From Nostoc sp. T09 (GTDB taxonomy: Bacteria; Cyanobacteriota; Cyanobacteriia; Cyanobacteriales; Nostocaceae): DNA of 64,000 bases. The stretch is taken from positions 1-64,000 of the forward strand of contig NZ_MTAV01000001.1 of the NCBI RefSeq assembly GCF_002154695.1. The letters run 5' to 3'. The first letter of the stretch is position 1. Each line of letters opens with the position of its first letter. The position numbers were made by a program, and so were the translations under genes. Under the pieces are notes generated by a model. It was not told where the DNA came from, made no database searches, and was given only the letters and a program-made list of their open reading frames with translations. Positions 16,489 to 26,119 of this stretch are shown piece by piece.

Positions 16489-17883
16489 TTATTTGCCAAT
16501 GCAGAACTTACTAAAAATTCGGTCAAGTACTGATTCTGTAACTTCCTCGCCAGTAATTTCTCCTAATGCATAAACTGCATCTCTTAAGTCAATCGTCCAA
16601 AAATCGAGGGGTAGTTGTTGAGCAATTGTAATCTGCACTTGCTCTAGAGAGATTTTAGCTTTTGTTAACGCTGCTGCTTGCCTTTGATTTATTGCTAAAT
16701 CCATATCAGCAGCTTGAACTTTTCCGGCTTGAACTATCTCTAAAATAGCTGTTTCTAAATCTTCAATACCTTGGTTTTGTGCTGCTACTGTAAAGATTTG
16801 AGATTTAAAATTTGGAATTTTAGATTGAAGCGTGTTTTTTACACCTGCTTCTACTAAATCAATTTTATTAATTACTAAAATCAATGGACGGTGTTGGACG
16901 TGTTCGTAAATTTCTTGATCGCCTAATGTCCAACCTGCTGATGCGTCGATGGTCAACAACACTAAATCAGCTGCACTGGCCGCACGGCGCGATCGCTCGA
17001 CGCCAATTTTTTCTACCTGGTCTGTTGTTTCGCGAATCCCCGCCGTATCTAGCACCTGTACGGGAATACCACCGACAACTAACTGGGATTCCACAACATC
17101 ACGGGTTGTACCAGGTAAATCTGTGACAATGGCGCGATCGCTCCGGCTCCAAGCGTTCAGCAAGCTCGATTTACCTACATTCGGCCGCCCGACAATTGCT
17201 ACTTTTAAACCTGTGCGTAGCAGTTCGCCTTTGTCTTTGGTTGCCAGTAATTTAGTAATTTCTGCGGCGATGTTCTCAATTGCTGATATCATCGCTTTAT
17301 CATCCAGCGGAGCTAAGTCTTCCTCAAAATCGATCCGAGCTTCGATTTCTGCCAAAATATCTAAACAGTTAGCGCGTAACTGTCTAATTGGATGAGCTAA
17401 TTTACCCTGTAAACCGACTAAGGCAGTTTGGGCAGCTTGGGGCGATCGCGCCCCCACCAAATCGGCAATACCCTCGGCTTGTGTTAGATCCAATCGCCCA
17501 TTCAAAAAAGCGCGGAGAGTAAATTCTCCAGGCTGTGCGAGTCTTGCCCCATTTTCCAAACATAGTTGCAATACTTGCTGCACTGCCATAATTCCGCCGT
17601 GGCAATGAAATTCCACCACATCTTCACGGGTGTAAGAACGGGGTGCTTTCATAATCAACAACAAAGCTTCATCCACCAGCTTTTGTGTCTTGGGATGGCG
17701 GATGTAACCGTAGAGAATGCGGTGACTTTCCCAAACTTGACGCCCAGGTGCATAAAAAAGACTATGGGCGATCGCGATCGCTTGGGAACCAGACACCCGC
17801 ACAATGCCAACGCTACCCTGTTGAGGGACAACAGCAGTTGCGATCGCGGCGATGGTTCCGGTAGTGGCAAATATTTCCGACAT
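16489..17883 (-). CDS. mnmE: tRNA uridine-5-carboxymethylaminomethyl modification GTPase MnmE
   Basis: 464 residues from the ATG at 17883. A TTG six codons upstream gives a longer frame but lacks the family's usual opening ([17 protein letters not shown]). Residues 1-120 are the formyl-THF-binding TrmE N-domain, a helical domain follows, and the G domain (about 215-370) has GRPNVGKSS, the DLPGTTRD switch, DTAG and NKID. The C-terminal CIGK carries the catalytic cysteine. With MnmG it modifies the wobble uridine of several tRNAs in the cytoplasm. No mnmG is nearby, which is normal. Confidence 0.96.
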   Translation of the reverse strand: MSEIFATTGTIAAIATAVVPQQGSVGIVRVSGSQAIAIAHSLFYAPGRQVWESHRILYGYIRHPKTQKLVDEALLLIMKAPRSYTREDVVEFHCHGGIMAVQQVLQLCLENGARLAQPGEFTLRAFLNGRLDLTQAEGIADLVGARSPQAAQTALVGLQGKLAHPIRQLRANCLDILAEIEARIDFEEDLAPLDDKAMISAIENIAAEITKLLATKDKGELLRTGLKVAIVGRPNVGKSSLLNAWSRSDRAIVTDLPGTTRDVVESQLVVGGIPVQVLDTAGIRETTDQVEKIGVERSRRAASAADLVLLTIDASAGWTLGDQEIYEHVQHRPLILVINKIDLVEAGVKNTLQSKIPNFKSQIFTVAAQNQGIEDLETAILEIVQAGKVQAADMDLAINQRQAAALTKAKISLEQVQITIAQQLPLDFWTIDLRDAVYALGEITGEEVTESVLDRIFSKFCIGK

Positions 17884-18138
17884 GAGCGCCCTTTTCAGCA
17901 AAACACTGCATTTATATTATGGTTAGCGTAACAGCCACTTTGCATGAGGCGGGGAAAGGTTTTAAGGGATTAAGTTTTCTGTTCTTCTTAACCTTTAGCT
18001 TTTCTCCTACTGTGGGCAGAAGTCTAAGGATCAAGGATCTCTATACTAAATTAAATGGTAAGTATTTAAACTAATAGGAGAGCAACTAGCAAGGTAAGAT
18101 TTATCTGAAGAGTAGAGAAACGCTCTGGGAGAGAGGGA

Positions 18139-18345
18139 TTGACTGTGGAGCAAAAGATTAACTGCGCTGAGGCCTGCGTTAACGGTTGTGTTTTAGGGGA
18201 TAAATGCCCCAATGTTGAGTTTAGAGAAGCAGCAGCACAATTTATTGAGGATACTTCTCTAGATAAAATGCTGGAAATAGCAGAAGAACGAATGCGGCGA
18301 AGAATGACGGAACCGCCAAAATGGGTTTTTCCAGATGATCAATAG
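18139..18345 (+). CDS. Small conserved cysteine-containing protein, unknown function
   Basis: 68 residues, starting at a TTG preceded by a strong purine-rich site (GGGAGAGAGGGA). Four cysteines lie within the first 24 residues (CAEACVNGCVLGDKC), a spacing that could hold a metal or form disulfides. The rest is helical and ends PKWVFPDDQ. I recall very similar short proteins across cyanobacteria but no known role. It is monocistronic here. Confidence 0.75.
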   Translation: MTVEQKINCAEACVNGCVLGDKCPNVEFREAAAQFIEDTSLDKMLEIAEERMRRRMTEPPKWVFPDDQ

Positions 18346-18381
18346 GATTTATCTCGGGGAATGAAAGAATAGCGTTGGTCG

Positions 18382-18421
18382 CAATTCCTAAATTTTCGCA
18401 TTTTTGCCGCAAGCGATCGCC
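18382..18421 (-). pseudogene. Relic of an Uma2-gene 3' end
   Basis: On the minus strand GCGATCGCTTGCGGCAAAAA and the following TGCGAAAATTTAGGAATTG closely match the 3' end of the intact Uma2 gene at 19696-20367 (region 19710-19750). The rest of a Uma2 gene is absent. It could also be convergent low-complexity coding for a helical tail. Confidence 0.4.
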
Positions 18422-18655
18422 TGAGGTTGACATTCTGTTTGGACAGCTGATTGTGGTATTTCAATGAGCTGTTCTTTCACCATCTTTCGCTACCACTGTT
18501 GAGTGTAGGAGAAAGTGAAACTAGAGATTTGGTAGTTGTAGTGTTGTAGAACAGTTGGCGATTAATTTTGGGTTACCTTGGATAGAAATAGTGCATTTGT
18601 GGCAACTTTGCTGTCAAATTAACACAATTATCCGAAAAATAGTTAATGGTGATTG

Positions 18656-19678
18656 ATGTTAATTGATGAGACCGCATTTGATGCAACCAATTTACCCATG
18701 AATCAACGAATAGTTTTAATTGTTGCAACCGCTACCCTGTTAATTTTAGGATTCCTATCTTTAGCTAGCTACATGGCTTGGTTCTGGCCGCTAGAACTAC
18801 TCGCTCATTTTCGAGTTCATTATTTGGTTTTATCGTTAATAATTACTTTTATTTTAGGCATTCTTTGGCGAACACGGCATCTCAAGAGTAAAGTAATACT
18901 TCTTGCAGCTTTATTAATTGTGGGTTTGAATTTAATTGAGGTGCTTCCTTGGTATTTACCTCACTCGCAACAGTTAGCTGGGAATGCAACTAAACAAATT
19001 CGGCTTTTATCTTTTAACATTAACATTCAGAATAATGATGACAAAAGAGTGATTAATGTAGTGCGGGATAATCACCCTGATGTAGCGTTATTTATTGAAG
19101 TTAATCGCAGTGGTTTTGACAATCTAAAAACAGGTTTTAAAAACACTTTACCTTATACGTTTAGAAGTCCTGGTGGTGGACTGGCAATATTTAGCCGCTT
19201 ACCAATTAAAGATGTAAAGGCAGATAATTTTAATGGCAAAGGAGGTCATAACCTCATAGCAACCTTAACAGTAGATCAACAATCTATTAAGTTAATTGGA
19301 ACACATCCCATAGTACCTGTAACACGCAATAATTTTCATAGACGTAATCTTCAGCTAGCAGCACTTAGCGATTATATTAAAGAAGTTAATCAGCCATTAA
19401 TTTTAATGGGAGATTTTAACTTAACACCTTGGTCGCCCTATTATCGAAGATTTATCAATAAAACAAAATTGCACAACTCTCGCTTAGGTTTTGGCATTTT
19501 ACCAAGCTGGCCACGGCCAGCAACTCACGTAAATCTACCAAGCTGGGTAATCCCATTACTGAATATCCCTATTGATCATTGCTTTGTCAGCAAGCACTTT
19601 AGTGTGGCTCAAATTTCTACAGGAGCAAATGCTAATTCTGACCATGCACCCTTAATTACTGACTTAGTTTTACGTTAG
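18656..19678 (+). CDS. Membrane-anchored endonuclease/exonuclease/phosphatase-family protein
   Basis: 340 residues from the ATG at 18656. A TTG codon lies directly before it, and a later ATG at 18698 is also possible. Residues 15-110 hold three transmembrane helices (IVLIVATATLLILGFLSLA and two more). Residues 118-340 are an EEP-fold domain with LLSFNINIQN, ALFIEVNRSG, GTHPIVP, MGDFNLTPWSPYY and SDHAPLITD, covering the catalytic Asn, Glu, Asp and His. The substrate may be a phosphoester of nucleic acid, lipid or inositol type, and the fold does not decide between these. The active domain is probably held on the periplasmic side of the membrane. Confidence 0.88.
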   Translation: MLIDETAFDATNLPMNQRIVLIVATATLLILGFLSLASYMAWFWPLELLAHFRVHYLVLSLIITFILGILWRTRHLKSKVILLAALLIVGLNLIEVLPWYLPHSQQLAGNATKQIRLLSFNINIQNNDDKRVINVVRDNHPDVALFIEVNRSGFDNLKTGFKNTLPYTFRSPGGGLAIFSRLPIKDVKADNFNGKGGHNLIATLTVDQQSIKLIGTHPIVPVTRNNFHRRNLQLAALSDYIKEVNQPLILMGDFNLTPWSPYYRRFINKTKLHNSRLGFGILPSWPRPATHVNLPSWVIPLLNIPIDHCFVSKHFSVAQISTGANANSDHAPLITDLVLR

Positions 19679-19695
19679 TTACTATACAATTAAGA

Positions 19696-20367
19696 TTACA
19701 CAATAGTATCTGGATCAATTCCTAATTCTCGCAGTTTTGCTGCCAAGCGATCGCTTCTTTGCTTTTCTTGTTCAGCCACTTCTTCTGGTGTTGCAACCAA
19801 TTGTCCTTCAGGAGTGAAAAAGCGTAACTTTTCCCGATCAACTCCCAAATATAACTCTAGCTGCTGGCTCCATAACCAGCCTTGAGAATTTGGTTCTATT
19901 GGTTGATAGTTACCTGCCAGTAAGACAAACCCAGCAAATTCTAGATTATGAGGGTCAAACCAAAAGTATTCTGGTGTGCGAAAGGTATCTTGATAAATTT
20001 GTTTCTTTAAGCCTTTATCAGTTAAAGCTGTAGAATCTGATAGCAGTTCGATGATCACATTGGGATACTTACCATCTTCTTCCCAAAGAACCCAACTTTT
20101 ACGGGGTTTGCGTTCAGTTCCTAGCACTACAAAAAAATCTGGGCCGCGAAAATCTTCTGACTTGCGCTGGCGTGGGCTGTAGTAAATTGTAATATTGCCG
20201 GATGCATAGAAGTCATTGCGGTTTTGCCATAACCACTCAAGACATTGGATGAGCAACGTCATTTGTAGACGATGTAAGTCAGTTTCCAAAGGTGGTTCGT
20301 CACTGTATAAATCCCCAGGAGGAAATATAACATCTTCTGGGGTTGCTAAATCTGGGGCGACAGACAT
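19696..20367 (-). CDS. Uma2-family protein (DUF820)
   Basis: 223 residues. This PD-(D/E)XK-like family is greatly expanded in cyanobacteria and has no settled function. Restriction-like endonuclease activity is inferred from the fold only. Visible landmarks are SEDFRGPDFFVV, the NVIIELLSDST strand carrying the acidic metal ligands, and the C-terminal helix RSDRLAAKLRELGIDPD. The gene is intact, in contrast to the frameshifted relative at 39014-39761 and the tail relic at 18382-18421. It is convergent with the EEP gene, 17 bp away. Confidence 0.88.
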   Translation of the reverse strand: MSVAPDLATPEDVIFPPGDLYSDEPPLETDLHRLQMTLLIQCLEWLWQNRNDFYASGNITIYYSPRQRKSEDFRGPDFFVVLGTERKPRKSWVLWEEDGKYPNVIIELLSDSTALTDKGLKKQIYQDTFRTPEYFWFDPHNLEFAGFVLLAGNYQPIEPNSQGWLWSQQLELYLGVDREKLRFFTPEGQLVATPEEVAEQEKQRSDRLAAKLRELGIDPDTIV

Positions 20368-20522
20368 GGCGGCAAGTGTCTCATTGCTATAAGTTTAGCG
20401 TAGCAGTAATTTTAATGTTCACTCTATCAACCAAGTATTAATATTTAAAATGTAAAATTTAACAAATTCTTTAGCAAGCATTTTACTTATTTTAAATCAG
20501 ATTTTGAAAGCTGTATAATAAT

Positions 20523-21266
20523 TTATACTTCTACAAAAAAGTTTGGTTCAAACAAAGTATTCAATTCATCAGGATAACCGCGCGGATTGCAAATAACTCG
20601 GGTCGAACCAATTCTATAATCTAAATGGTTATGAATATGTCCATGAATCCATAAATTAGCGCCAGATTCAGAAACTAAATCATCTAAATTTGATGCATAA
20701 GCAGCACTTAAAATATCTTCTTGATGTTCTGAAGGTATAGATTTTTTACTTGGAGCATGGTGGCTGAGTACTACAATTTTTCCAGACAAGCTAGATAAAG
20801 TATTTTTTAACCAACTAACTGATTTTCTATAAATTTCTACTGTATCAACAGGTTTTAATTTTGAGTATTGAGGGCTTAATCTAATCTTTTTAAAATCCGT
20901 CATATTTTGACTAGCTTCGTAACTAGCAATATATGCATTATCAAAAAGTTTAAAATCAGTCCATAAAGTACAACCTAGAAAAGTTACATCTTCAATAGTT
21001 ATCAAATCATTTTCTAAAATATAAATATTAGTGCCTGACGAATAATCTTTGAGTTTGTTAACTAGTTTAGGATAAGCACTACCATAATATTCATGATTAC
21101 CTAATACATAGATAACAGGTTTATTATGGATATTTTCAATTGCCCATTTCACTCCTTTTTCCCTTAAATGGATATCTCCTACCAAGACAATAACATCAGC
21201 ATTTGTATTAGGAATAGTAAAAGGCTGAAACTCAATGTGTAAATCACTCAATATTTGAATTTTCAT
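20523..21266 (-). CDS. Calcineurin-like metallophosphoesterase
   Basis: 247 residues from the ATG at 21266. A TTG two codons upstream is an alternative. It is a compact single-domain phosphoesterase with ILSDLHIEF, LVGDIHLRE, YVLGNHEYYG, LSHHAPSKK and WIHGHIH, so all five metal-binding blocks are present. No signal peptide is seen, so it should be cytosolic. The substrate is unknown. It ends 16 bp after the start region of the MuiA-like gene on the same strand, so the two may share a transcript. The coding sequence is noticeably AT-rich. Confidence 0.85.
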   Translation of the reverse strand: MKIQILSDLHIEFQPFTIPNTNADVIVLVGDIHLREKGVKWAIENIHNKPVIYVLGNHEYYGSAYPKLVNKLKDYSSGTNIYILENDLITIEDVTFLGCTLWTDFKLFDNAYIASYEASQNMTDFKKIRLSPQYSKLKPVDTVEIYRKSVSWLKNTLSSLSGKIVVLSHHAPSKKSIPSEHQEDILSAAYASNLDDLVSESGANLWIHGHIHNHLDYRIGSTRVICNPRGYPDELNTLFEPNFFVEV

Positions 21267-21282
21267 TGTCAAATATTAAATT

Positions 21283-22914
21283 TTAAATATCTAAGCCAAT
21301 AACTGTTAATTCGGGTGGATGCTCGACAGTAAATTGATAATATATCTCTCGTTTTTCTTGGGCTGGCAGAGTTAAGTCCCATTCCAAAATACCCATGTCC
21401 CCAAGTTGGATTTGAGGATTGCTGCGGGTGAGACGTACTTTAATTTGCTCGTTGCGGCTAACTGGCAATTGTTCAGTTAGCGTGAGATCAGTTTCTTGAT
21501 TGAGCAAGTTAGTAATTGTCAACCGATAACCATAAGTAATACGGCGCTGGTTACTCATCAATTTTTTGTCAACTTGACGCTCAACTAAGTCACGCTCAAT
21601 TTTTAAACCTTCGTCAATTCCTAAATTAATTTTAAATTCTTGTCCTGGTGCAATATTCTCTAAGTTGGTTGTACCGACAAATATATTGTCACGGAAAATA
21701 TTCGCTTTGCCTGCTAACAAACTTGCACCGTTAAGGCTATTTTTCACTTTAGCTTGTAGATAAGCAAAACTGACTAAGCGTGGCATTGCTACATAATCGC
21801 AGCTACTAAGATAATCATCATTAAAAATTGTAGTTTTATGGGGTGCGCCATCACTGGGAATGTTACCCCCACCATTGAGTTTAAAGGTGACTACACTTCC
21901 TTCTTTCGATACTTCAGCAACAACAGTTTCAGCTTCTATAAAACTGTCTTGCGCACCTTCGTACTCGTCCTCTTGTTCATTCATTCCACCAGTAGCAGCT
22001 AATTGATTTGCCATCATGGGTATCTTTGGTGTACCTCTTCGCCTCATAAATTCCACTGGAGGAATGGGAGGAGTACTTATATACCAGGGTTGAGGCTTAG
22101 GTGGGAGCGTACCTAATCCGGGTTTAGCCGTGGAAAGAGTGAGATCTATACCTATCCAATCTTCGCCTGTGCTTTGGGTGACTTCTGCCAAGTAAGTGAG
22201 ATTGACAATATTGCTCGTATTGCTAAAGCGTAAGTCATAAAGCGGAGTCCAACTAGCGCGATTCACAACATAAGAAAGCTCTAGCTCAAAGTCGCCTTCA
22301 CCAGCAACTTCCACTGCCACAATTAAACTCAAACTTTCTTTGGGGTGGGGTGTTTGAATTTTTTGCAGTGAAGCGCGGAGTACTTGTAACTGCTTTTCTA
22401 GTTCATACTGCTGGCTTTTGCATTCCCCAGAAGCGATCGCATATTCGCTATACTGGCTTCCCAGAAAGTTGAGAAAATCTAGAGTTTCGCTGAGGCTGAG
22501 GTTTTTCCGCGCCAAACTATGGGAAAAAGGTTCCTCTGTCTTTTCCCGTAACCCAGCGATAAAGCTAGACTGCAATGCTAAAGCATCGATTTGGGCTTGC
22601 AGATGGCGTTGTTCTGCTTCTAACTGCTGAATCTGCCTCGTTAGTTGTGCCACACGTTCTGCAACTGGTTCTGTAGTATAAGTGCGATCGCTGCTGACTC
22701 CCAGCAACCGTACCCCGACTCTACCTGTACCGCCAACCCTCACGGAATCAGTTTCTAGAGTCATCGGCAGTGAGGTAATGACTAATTCCTGTTCCCGTCC
22801 CGTTAAGGAAACTATACCCCGTCTTGTAACTAGGGCTTTATCACTGTATACCGTCACGGCTACAATCTGGCTTTGTACTGTCTTGCGTAAAAATGGTATT
22901 TCCGGGTTAACCAC
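21283..22914 (-). CDS. MuiA-like protein with DUF4140/DUF4139 domains
   Basis: 543 residues, starting at GTG 22914 with a clear GGGGGA site 9 bp upstream. There is no in-frame ATG before the preceding stop. The N-terminal DUF4140 region (VVAVTVYSDKALVTRRGIV) leads into a coiled coil at about 85-125 (RVAQLTRQIQQLEAEQRHLQ). The C-terminal DUF4139 region spans about 205-540 (LSYVVNRASWTPLYDLR, ITNLLNQETDLTLTEQLPVS). The family is named after a Streptomyces-type mucoidy inhibitor annotation, but its biochemical role is not known. A low-complexity acidic insert (NEQEDEYEGAQDSFIEAE) separates the two halves of DUF4139. Confidence 0.85.
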   Translation of the reverse strand: MVNPEIPFLRKTVQSQIVAVTVYSDKALVTRRGIVSLTGREQELVITSLPMTLETDSVRVGGTGRVGVRLLGVSSDRTYTTEPVAERVAQLTRQIQQLEAEQRHLQAQIDALALQSSFIAGLREKTEEPFSHSLARKNLSLSETLDFLNFLGSQYSEYAIASGECKSQQYELEKQLQVLRASLQKIQTPHPKESLSLIVAVEVAGEGDFELELSYVVNRASWTPLYDLRFSNTSNIVNLTYLAEVTQSTGEDWIGIDLTLSTAKPGLGTLPPKPQPWYISTPPIPPVEFMRRRGTPKIPMMANQLAATGGMNEQEDEYEGAQDSFIEAETVVAEVSKEGSVVTFKLNGGGNIPSDGAPHKTTIFNDDYLSSCDYVAMPRLVSFAYLQAKVKNSLNGASLLAGKANIFRDNIFVGTTNLENIAPGQEFKINLGIDEGLKIERDLVERQVDKKLMSNQRRITYGYRLTITNLLNQETDLTLTEQLPVSRNEQIKVRLTRSNPQIQLGDMGILEWDLTLPAQEKREIYYQFTVEHPPELTVIGLDI

Positions 22915-23092
22915 TGCCAGTTTTCCCCCATTTTAAATGGTTCTGCTGGTTAATTGTTAATGCTTGCAAGCATAACCGTCAAGCTTTTGGGCATAGATTC
23001 GCTTACTTTGTAGCGTCTGTGGCAGAAGAAAAGTAGAGTACGTCAATAAAAGCTGATCAAAATCTGTCTTTCTCTAGCCCTTAGCCCCTTCT

Positions 23093-24034
23093 TCATCCTT
23101 GACTTTTCTCAAATGTACCCCAGGAGAAAGAAGTATTTTGCTCAATGAAATTCTTTGCCGCATCGATCAGGTAATCATAATAGGTACGAGCAACAATCGA
23201 TAGCTGCTTACCAGAAGGGTAAACCATATACCAAGTTCGCTTAATTGGAAAATGCTGTACATCCAGAATACTCAATTCAGACGAATCCGCAATTAATGTG
23301 TGACGAGATAAAACAGAGATTCCTAAACCACCTGCGATCGCTTGTTTAATTGCCTCATTACTCCCCAATTCCAGCTTCACGTTCACTGTGATTTCATGTT
23401 CGTCAAACAGGCTTTGAACAGCGCGGCGTGTTCCTGAACCTGGTTCCCGCATGATAAAAGGTTCTTGGGCAAGACGTTGGATGGGAATATTTTTCTCTTT
23501 CGCTAGTGGATGATTATGAGGAGCAAAGACAACCAAGGGATTATCTAAAAATGGCTGGCAAGTCACATCAATATTTTCTGGGACTTGGCTCATAATATAC
23601 AAGTCGTCCAAATTATTAACCATTCTCTCTAAAATTCGTTCATGGTTTGTGACTTGCAGCGAGATATCTATTCCTGGATAAAGCTGGCAAAATGGCCCCA
23701 ACAAACGCGGTACAAAATATTTTGCGGTTGTAATTGCTGCTAATTTTAATTGACCTTGTTTTAGCCCTTTTAAATCTGCTACTTTCATTTCAAATTGGGC
23801 CATAGTTTCAAAAATTTGCCGACAAGTAGCAAATAGTTCCCGTCCAGCCTCTGTCAAATAGAGGCGCTTACCCACCTGCTCAAATAAAGGCAAACCGACC
23901 GATTTTGTTAATTGCTTAATCTGCATGGAAACGGTGGGTTGGGTGAGAAACAATTCCTCGGCTGCACGAGTAAAGCTCCCGTGCCGTGCTGCCGCCTCGA
24001 ACACCTTCAACTGGTGTAGCGTCGCTTGGTTCAA
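23093..24034 (-). CDS. LysR-type regulator, RbcR/CmpR-like, probable regulator of carbon-acquisition genes
   Basis: 313 residues. TTG 24034 is taken as start because AGGAG lies 12 bp upstream and the protein then begins at the usual place (NQATLHQLKVFEAAARHGSF). Residues 1-60 form the winged helix-turn-helix (FTRAAEELFLTQPTVSMQI), and residues 90-300 are the periplasmic-binding-like effector domain. Relatives bind small metabolites such as 2-phosphoglycolate, ribulose bisphosphate or NADP and control rbc, cmp or ndh/ccm genes. It lies 284 bp downstream of ccmO in the same direction, as I remember for the Anabaena ccm locus, which supports a role in inorganic-carbon control. Which exact member it is cannot be settled here. 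Confidence 0.88.
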   Translation of the reverse strand: MNQATLHQLKVFEAAARHGSFTRAAEELFLTQPTVSMQIKQLTKSVGLPLFEQVGKRLYLTEAGRELFATCRQIFETMAQFEMKVADLKGLKQGQLKLAAITTAKYFVPRLLGPFCQLYPGIDISLQVTNHERILERMVNNLDDLYIMSQVPENIDVTCQPFLDNPLVVFAPHNHPLAKEKNIPIQRLAQEPFIMREPGSGTRRAVQSLFDEHEITVNVKLELGSNEAIKQAIAGGLGISVLSRHTLIADSSELSILDVQHFPIKRTWYMVYPSGKQLSIVARTYYDYLIDAAKNFIEQNTSFSWGTFEKSQG

Positions 24035-24288
24035 GGGTGATTCTCCTCTAATAGCGATTCATAGATATAAATCTAGTATCACTGAACACTTGCATTAGAG
24101 ATACCACTGCTCATACAAAAGTTATGATTCATAAGTATAGATATAACTCTATGAACCCTATTACAAGTTAGATATTTTACTTATAGGATTGAACAGTTAT
24201 TATGAGAACAATAAAGCAAAGCGTAAGATGCCTTCCAGTTTAAGATGAATGCTGAATATTGAATCCTGAATGCGGATTGCCTACAATC

Positions 24289-24325
24289 CATCATTCACCA
24301 TTCATCATTCATCATTCATCATTCT
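24289..24325. repeat. Heptanucleotide tandem repeat (CATCATT/ATTCATC type)
   Basis: Five near-identical 7-bp units end to end. The array runs into the 3' end of ccmO, whose TGA stop (24319-24321) lies within it. Such short tandem heptamers are typical of heterocystous cyanobacteria. Confidence 0.8.
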
Positions 24326-25098
24326 TCTAAAATTTTGACAGGTAATTGAGTTAAATCTGGCAACTGAAGCATCTCGATTTCGGCAACTTGTTCCCGTTCC
24401 CTGATATTAACTGGTAAATTTAATGGTTGACGTTGTTCTATCCAACAACTTGCTAATGGCAATGTCTGCTCTAATTCATCCAACGGTCGCGGAATCACCA
24501 TTACTGCGTTCAACTCCCCAATGCGTTCTGCCTCAAACATCCCTGCTTCCACTGCTACCGCAACATTAGCCACCGAGCCACGAATAATGGCTGTACACAA
24601 ACCTGCACCAATTTTTTCATAGGCTGCCAAATGCACATCAGCCGCTTTGAGCATGGCATCACAGGCTCCTACCATCGCCGGAAATCCTCGCGTTTCCACC
24701 AAACCAACTGCTTGATTACTCAAACGACTGTAATTTCCTTCTTCCATCAGTTTGCTGAAACGATTAGCGATCGGCAGCACTATCTCCAAATTGGGATAAG
24801 GACGGGGAATCACCAAGCTAGAAACCAATTGACCAAACTGTTCAGCAGTTTGTACGCCAGCTTCTACGGCTAGACGCACATCCGCAATCCCACCCCGCAC
24901 AATTGCTGTACAATGACCACCACCAATTTTTTCATACCCAACTAAATGAACTCCTGCCGATTTCAGCATCATGTCCGCTGTCCCAACGATCGCTGGAAAA
25001 CTGAGGGTAGATACTAAACCTAAAGCAGTGTCCTTGAGGTTATCTCGATGGTGGGATGACTGAACAGTGTTAATGGCCCGTTGATTTGATGTTTCCAT
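24319..25098 (-). CDS. ccmO: Carboxysome shell protein CcmO (double BMC domain)
   Basis: 259 residues with two bacterial-microcompartment domains in tandem, at about 24-110 (ALGLVSTLSFPAIVGTADMM, YEKIGGGHCTAIVRG) and 127-212 (AVGLVETRGFPAMVGACDAM, YEKIGAGLCTAIIRG). CcmO is a shell component of the beta-carboxysome, needed for closing the shell around the Rubisco core. The C-terminal 45 residues, rich in Glu, Leu and Pro, lie outside the BMC fold. It is the last gene of the ccm operon, 47 bp after ccmN. Its stop codon lies in a heptamer repeat. Confidence 0.95.
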   Translation of the reverse strand: METSNQRAINTVQSSHHRDNLKDTALGLVSTLSFPAIVGTADMMLKSAGVHLVGYEKIGGGHCTAIVRGGIADVRLAVEAGVQTAEQFGQLVSSLVIPRPYPNLEIVLPIANRFSKLMEEGNYSRLSNQAVGLVETRGFPAMVGACDAMLKAADVHLAAYEKIGAGLCTAIIRGSVANVAVAVEAGMFEAERIGELNAVMVIPRPLDELEQTLPLASCWIEQRQPLNLPVNIREREQVAEIEMLQLPDLTQLPVKILEE

Positions 25099-25145
25099 GT
25101 AGAGTCTCCAAGATACTCACGAAACTAACAACTTACAATTAACAC

Positions 25146-25943
25146 TTATTCAGACTGATCGTCAGAGATTGGTTCATTAAGTGATTGGCGATGGGGAAAC
25201 AAGGTGACTAACAGCCTTTGGATGCTTCCTGTACCATAAATCTGAGTACCAATCCCGTTGGGTGATTCAGCGGCATTGAGATTGGTTTCTGAGTCTTGGC
25301 TCAGTTCATTTGTGGCTGCTGCGGTTTCCTCTAGGTTGGAACCAGCCAACGTGGGGTTTTCTGCAACTGAAGGAGATTCGTCTACCGGATTACTAGCAGG
25401 CTGAGGTTGGGAAGTAGATTTGTGTTGTAACTCTAGGGAAACTCCAGCAGAGAGGCTTGTTGAGAAAATATTTTTATCTCTATTGATCCCGTTGTTCCTT
25501 TGTCTGCCGATCAAATTTTTTCCTTCCTTTGCCGCCTGCGTAGCTGTAGAAACATTAGTTTTTGGTGGTTCCGATTCTGTAACACCAATATGCCGACTGG
25601 TGTCTCCCAAAATTGAACCAGGTGGAACTACTTGTCCCGGTGCAACCGAACAGCGAAACACTGTAGTCGCTGAACCAATACAAGCATTTGTTCCTATTTT
25701 ACCTTGACCAATCATGAGAAAACCGGCTCCCAAGTTTGCTCCTGCTTCTACTTCTAGGGTTCCTTGATCGACTTGGAGAATTGACCCCATACCAATACAA
25801 ACCCCTGGCCCGATGATGATCTTGCCGTTTAAAGCCGCTTGGAGTATCACCCCTGGTGCGAGTACCGCACTTGGATGAATAGTCACCTCGCCACTAATAT
25901 AAGAATCAAAGTTATTGCTGAGGCGCAGTGGCGGCACAGACAT
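25146..25943 (-). CDS. ccmN: Carboxysome assembly protein CcmN
   Basis: 265 residues from ATG 25943, which has GAGGTGA about 10 bp upstream. An in-frame GTG four codons earlier is less likely. Residues 15-130 form a left-handed beta-helix of hexapeptide repeats (VTIHPSAVLAPGVIL onward). A long Ser/Asn/Glu-rich linker follows (about 135-235), and then a short amphipathic helix, GSIQRLLVTLFPHRQSL, which is the encapsulation peptide that recruits the shell through CcmK2. CcmN binds CcmM in the core and so links the Rubisco-CcmM condensate to the shell. It lies between ccmM and ccmO, as usual. Confidence 0.94.
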   Translation of the reverse strand: MSVPPLRLSNNFDSYISGEVTIHPSAVLAPGVILQAALNGKIIIGPGVCIGMGSILQVDQGTLEVEAGANLGAGFLMIGQGKIGTNACIGSATTVFRCSVAPGQVVPPGSILGDTSRHIGVTESEPPKTNVSTATQAAKEGKNLIGRQRNNGINRDKNIFSTSLSAGVSLELQHKSTSQPQPASNPVDESPSVAENPTLAGSNLEETAAATNELSQDSETNLNAAESPNGIGTQIYGTGSIQRLLVTLFPHRQSLNEPISDDQSE

Positions 25944-26119
25944 GAGAATTGTCACCTCGGAAGCCGGAAAATGAGAGTAGTTTTGAGTGCTGAGTAATAG
26001 TCATAGTATGGCTGGCGTCCACAACCGACTCAACTTAGCAACGCTAGTTGATTCAATTCGGAAAACTCTTTCGCCAATCCTATGCAGTACTGGCTCCTCA
26101 GCACTTATCACTCGTACTG

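Noticed and set aside
24289..24325. CRISPR-like look of the short direct repeats
   Set aside because: Units are 7 bp with no spacers, which is the cyanobacterial heptamer type. No cas genes and no 25-40 bp repeats are present anywhere in the window.
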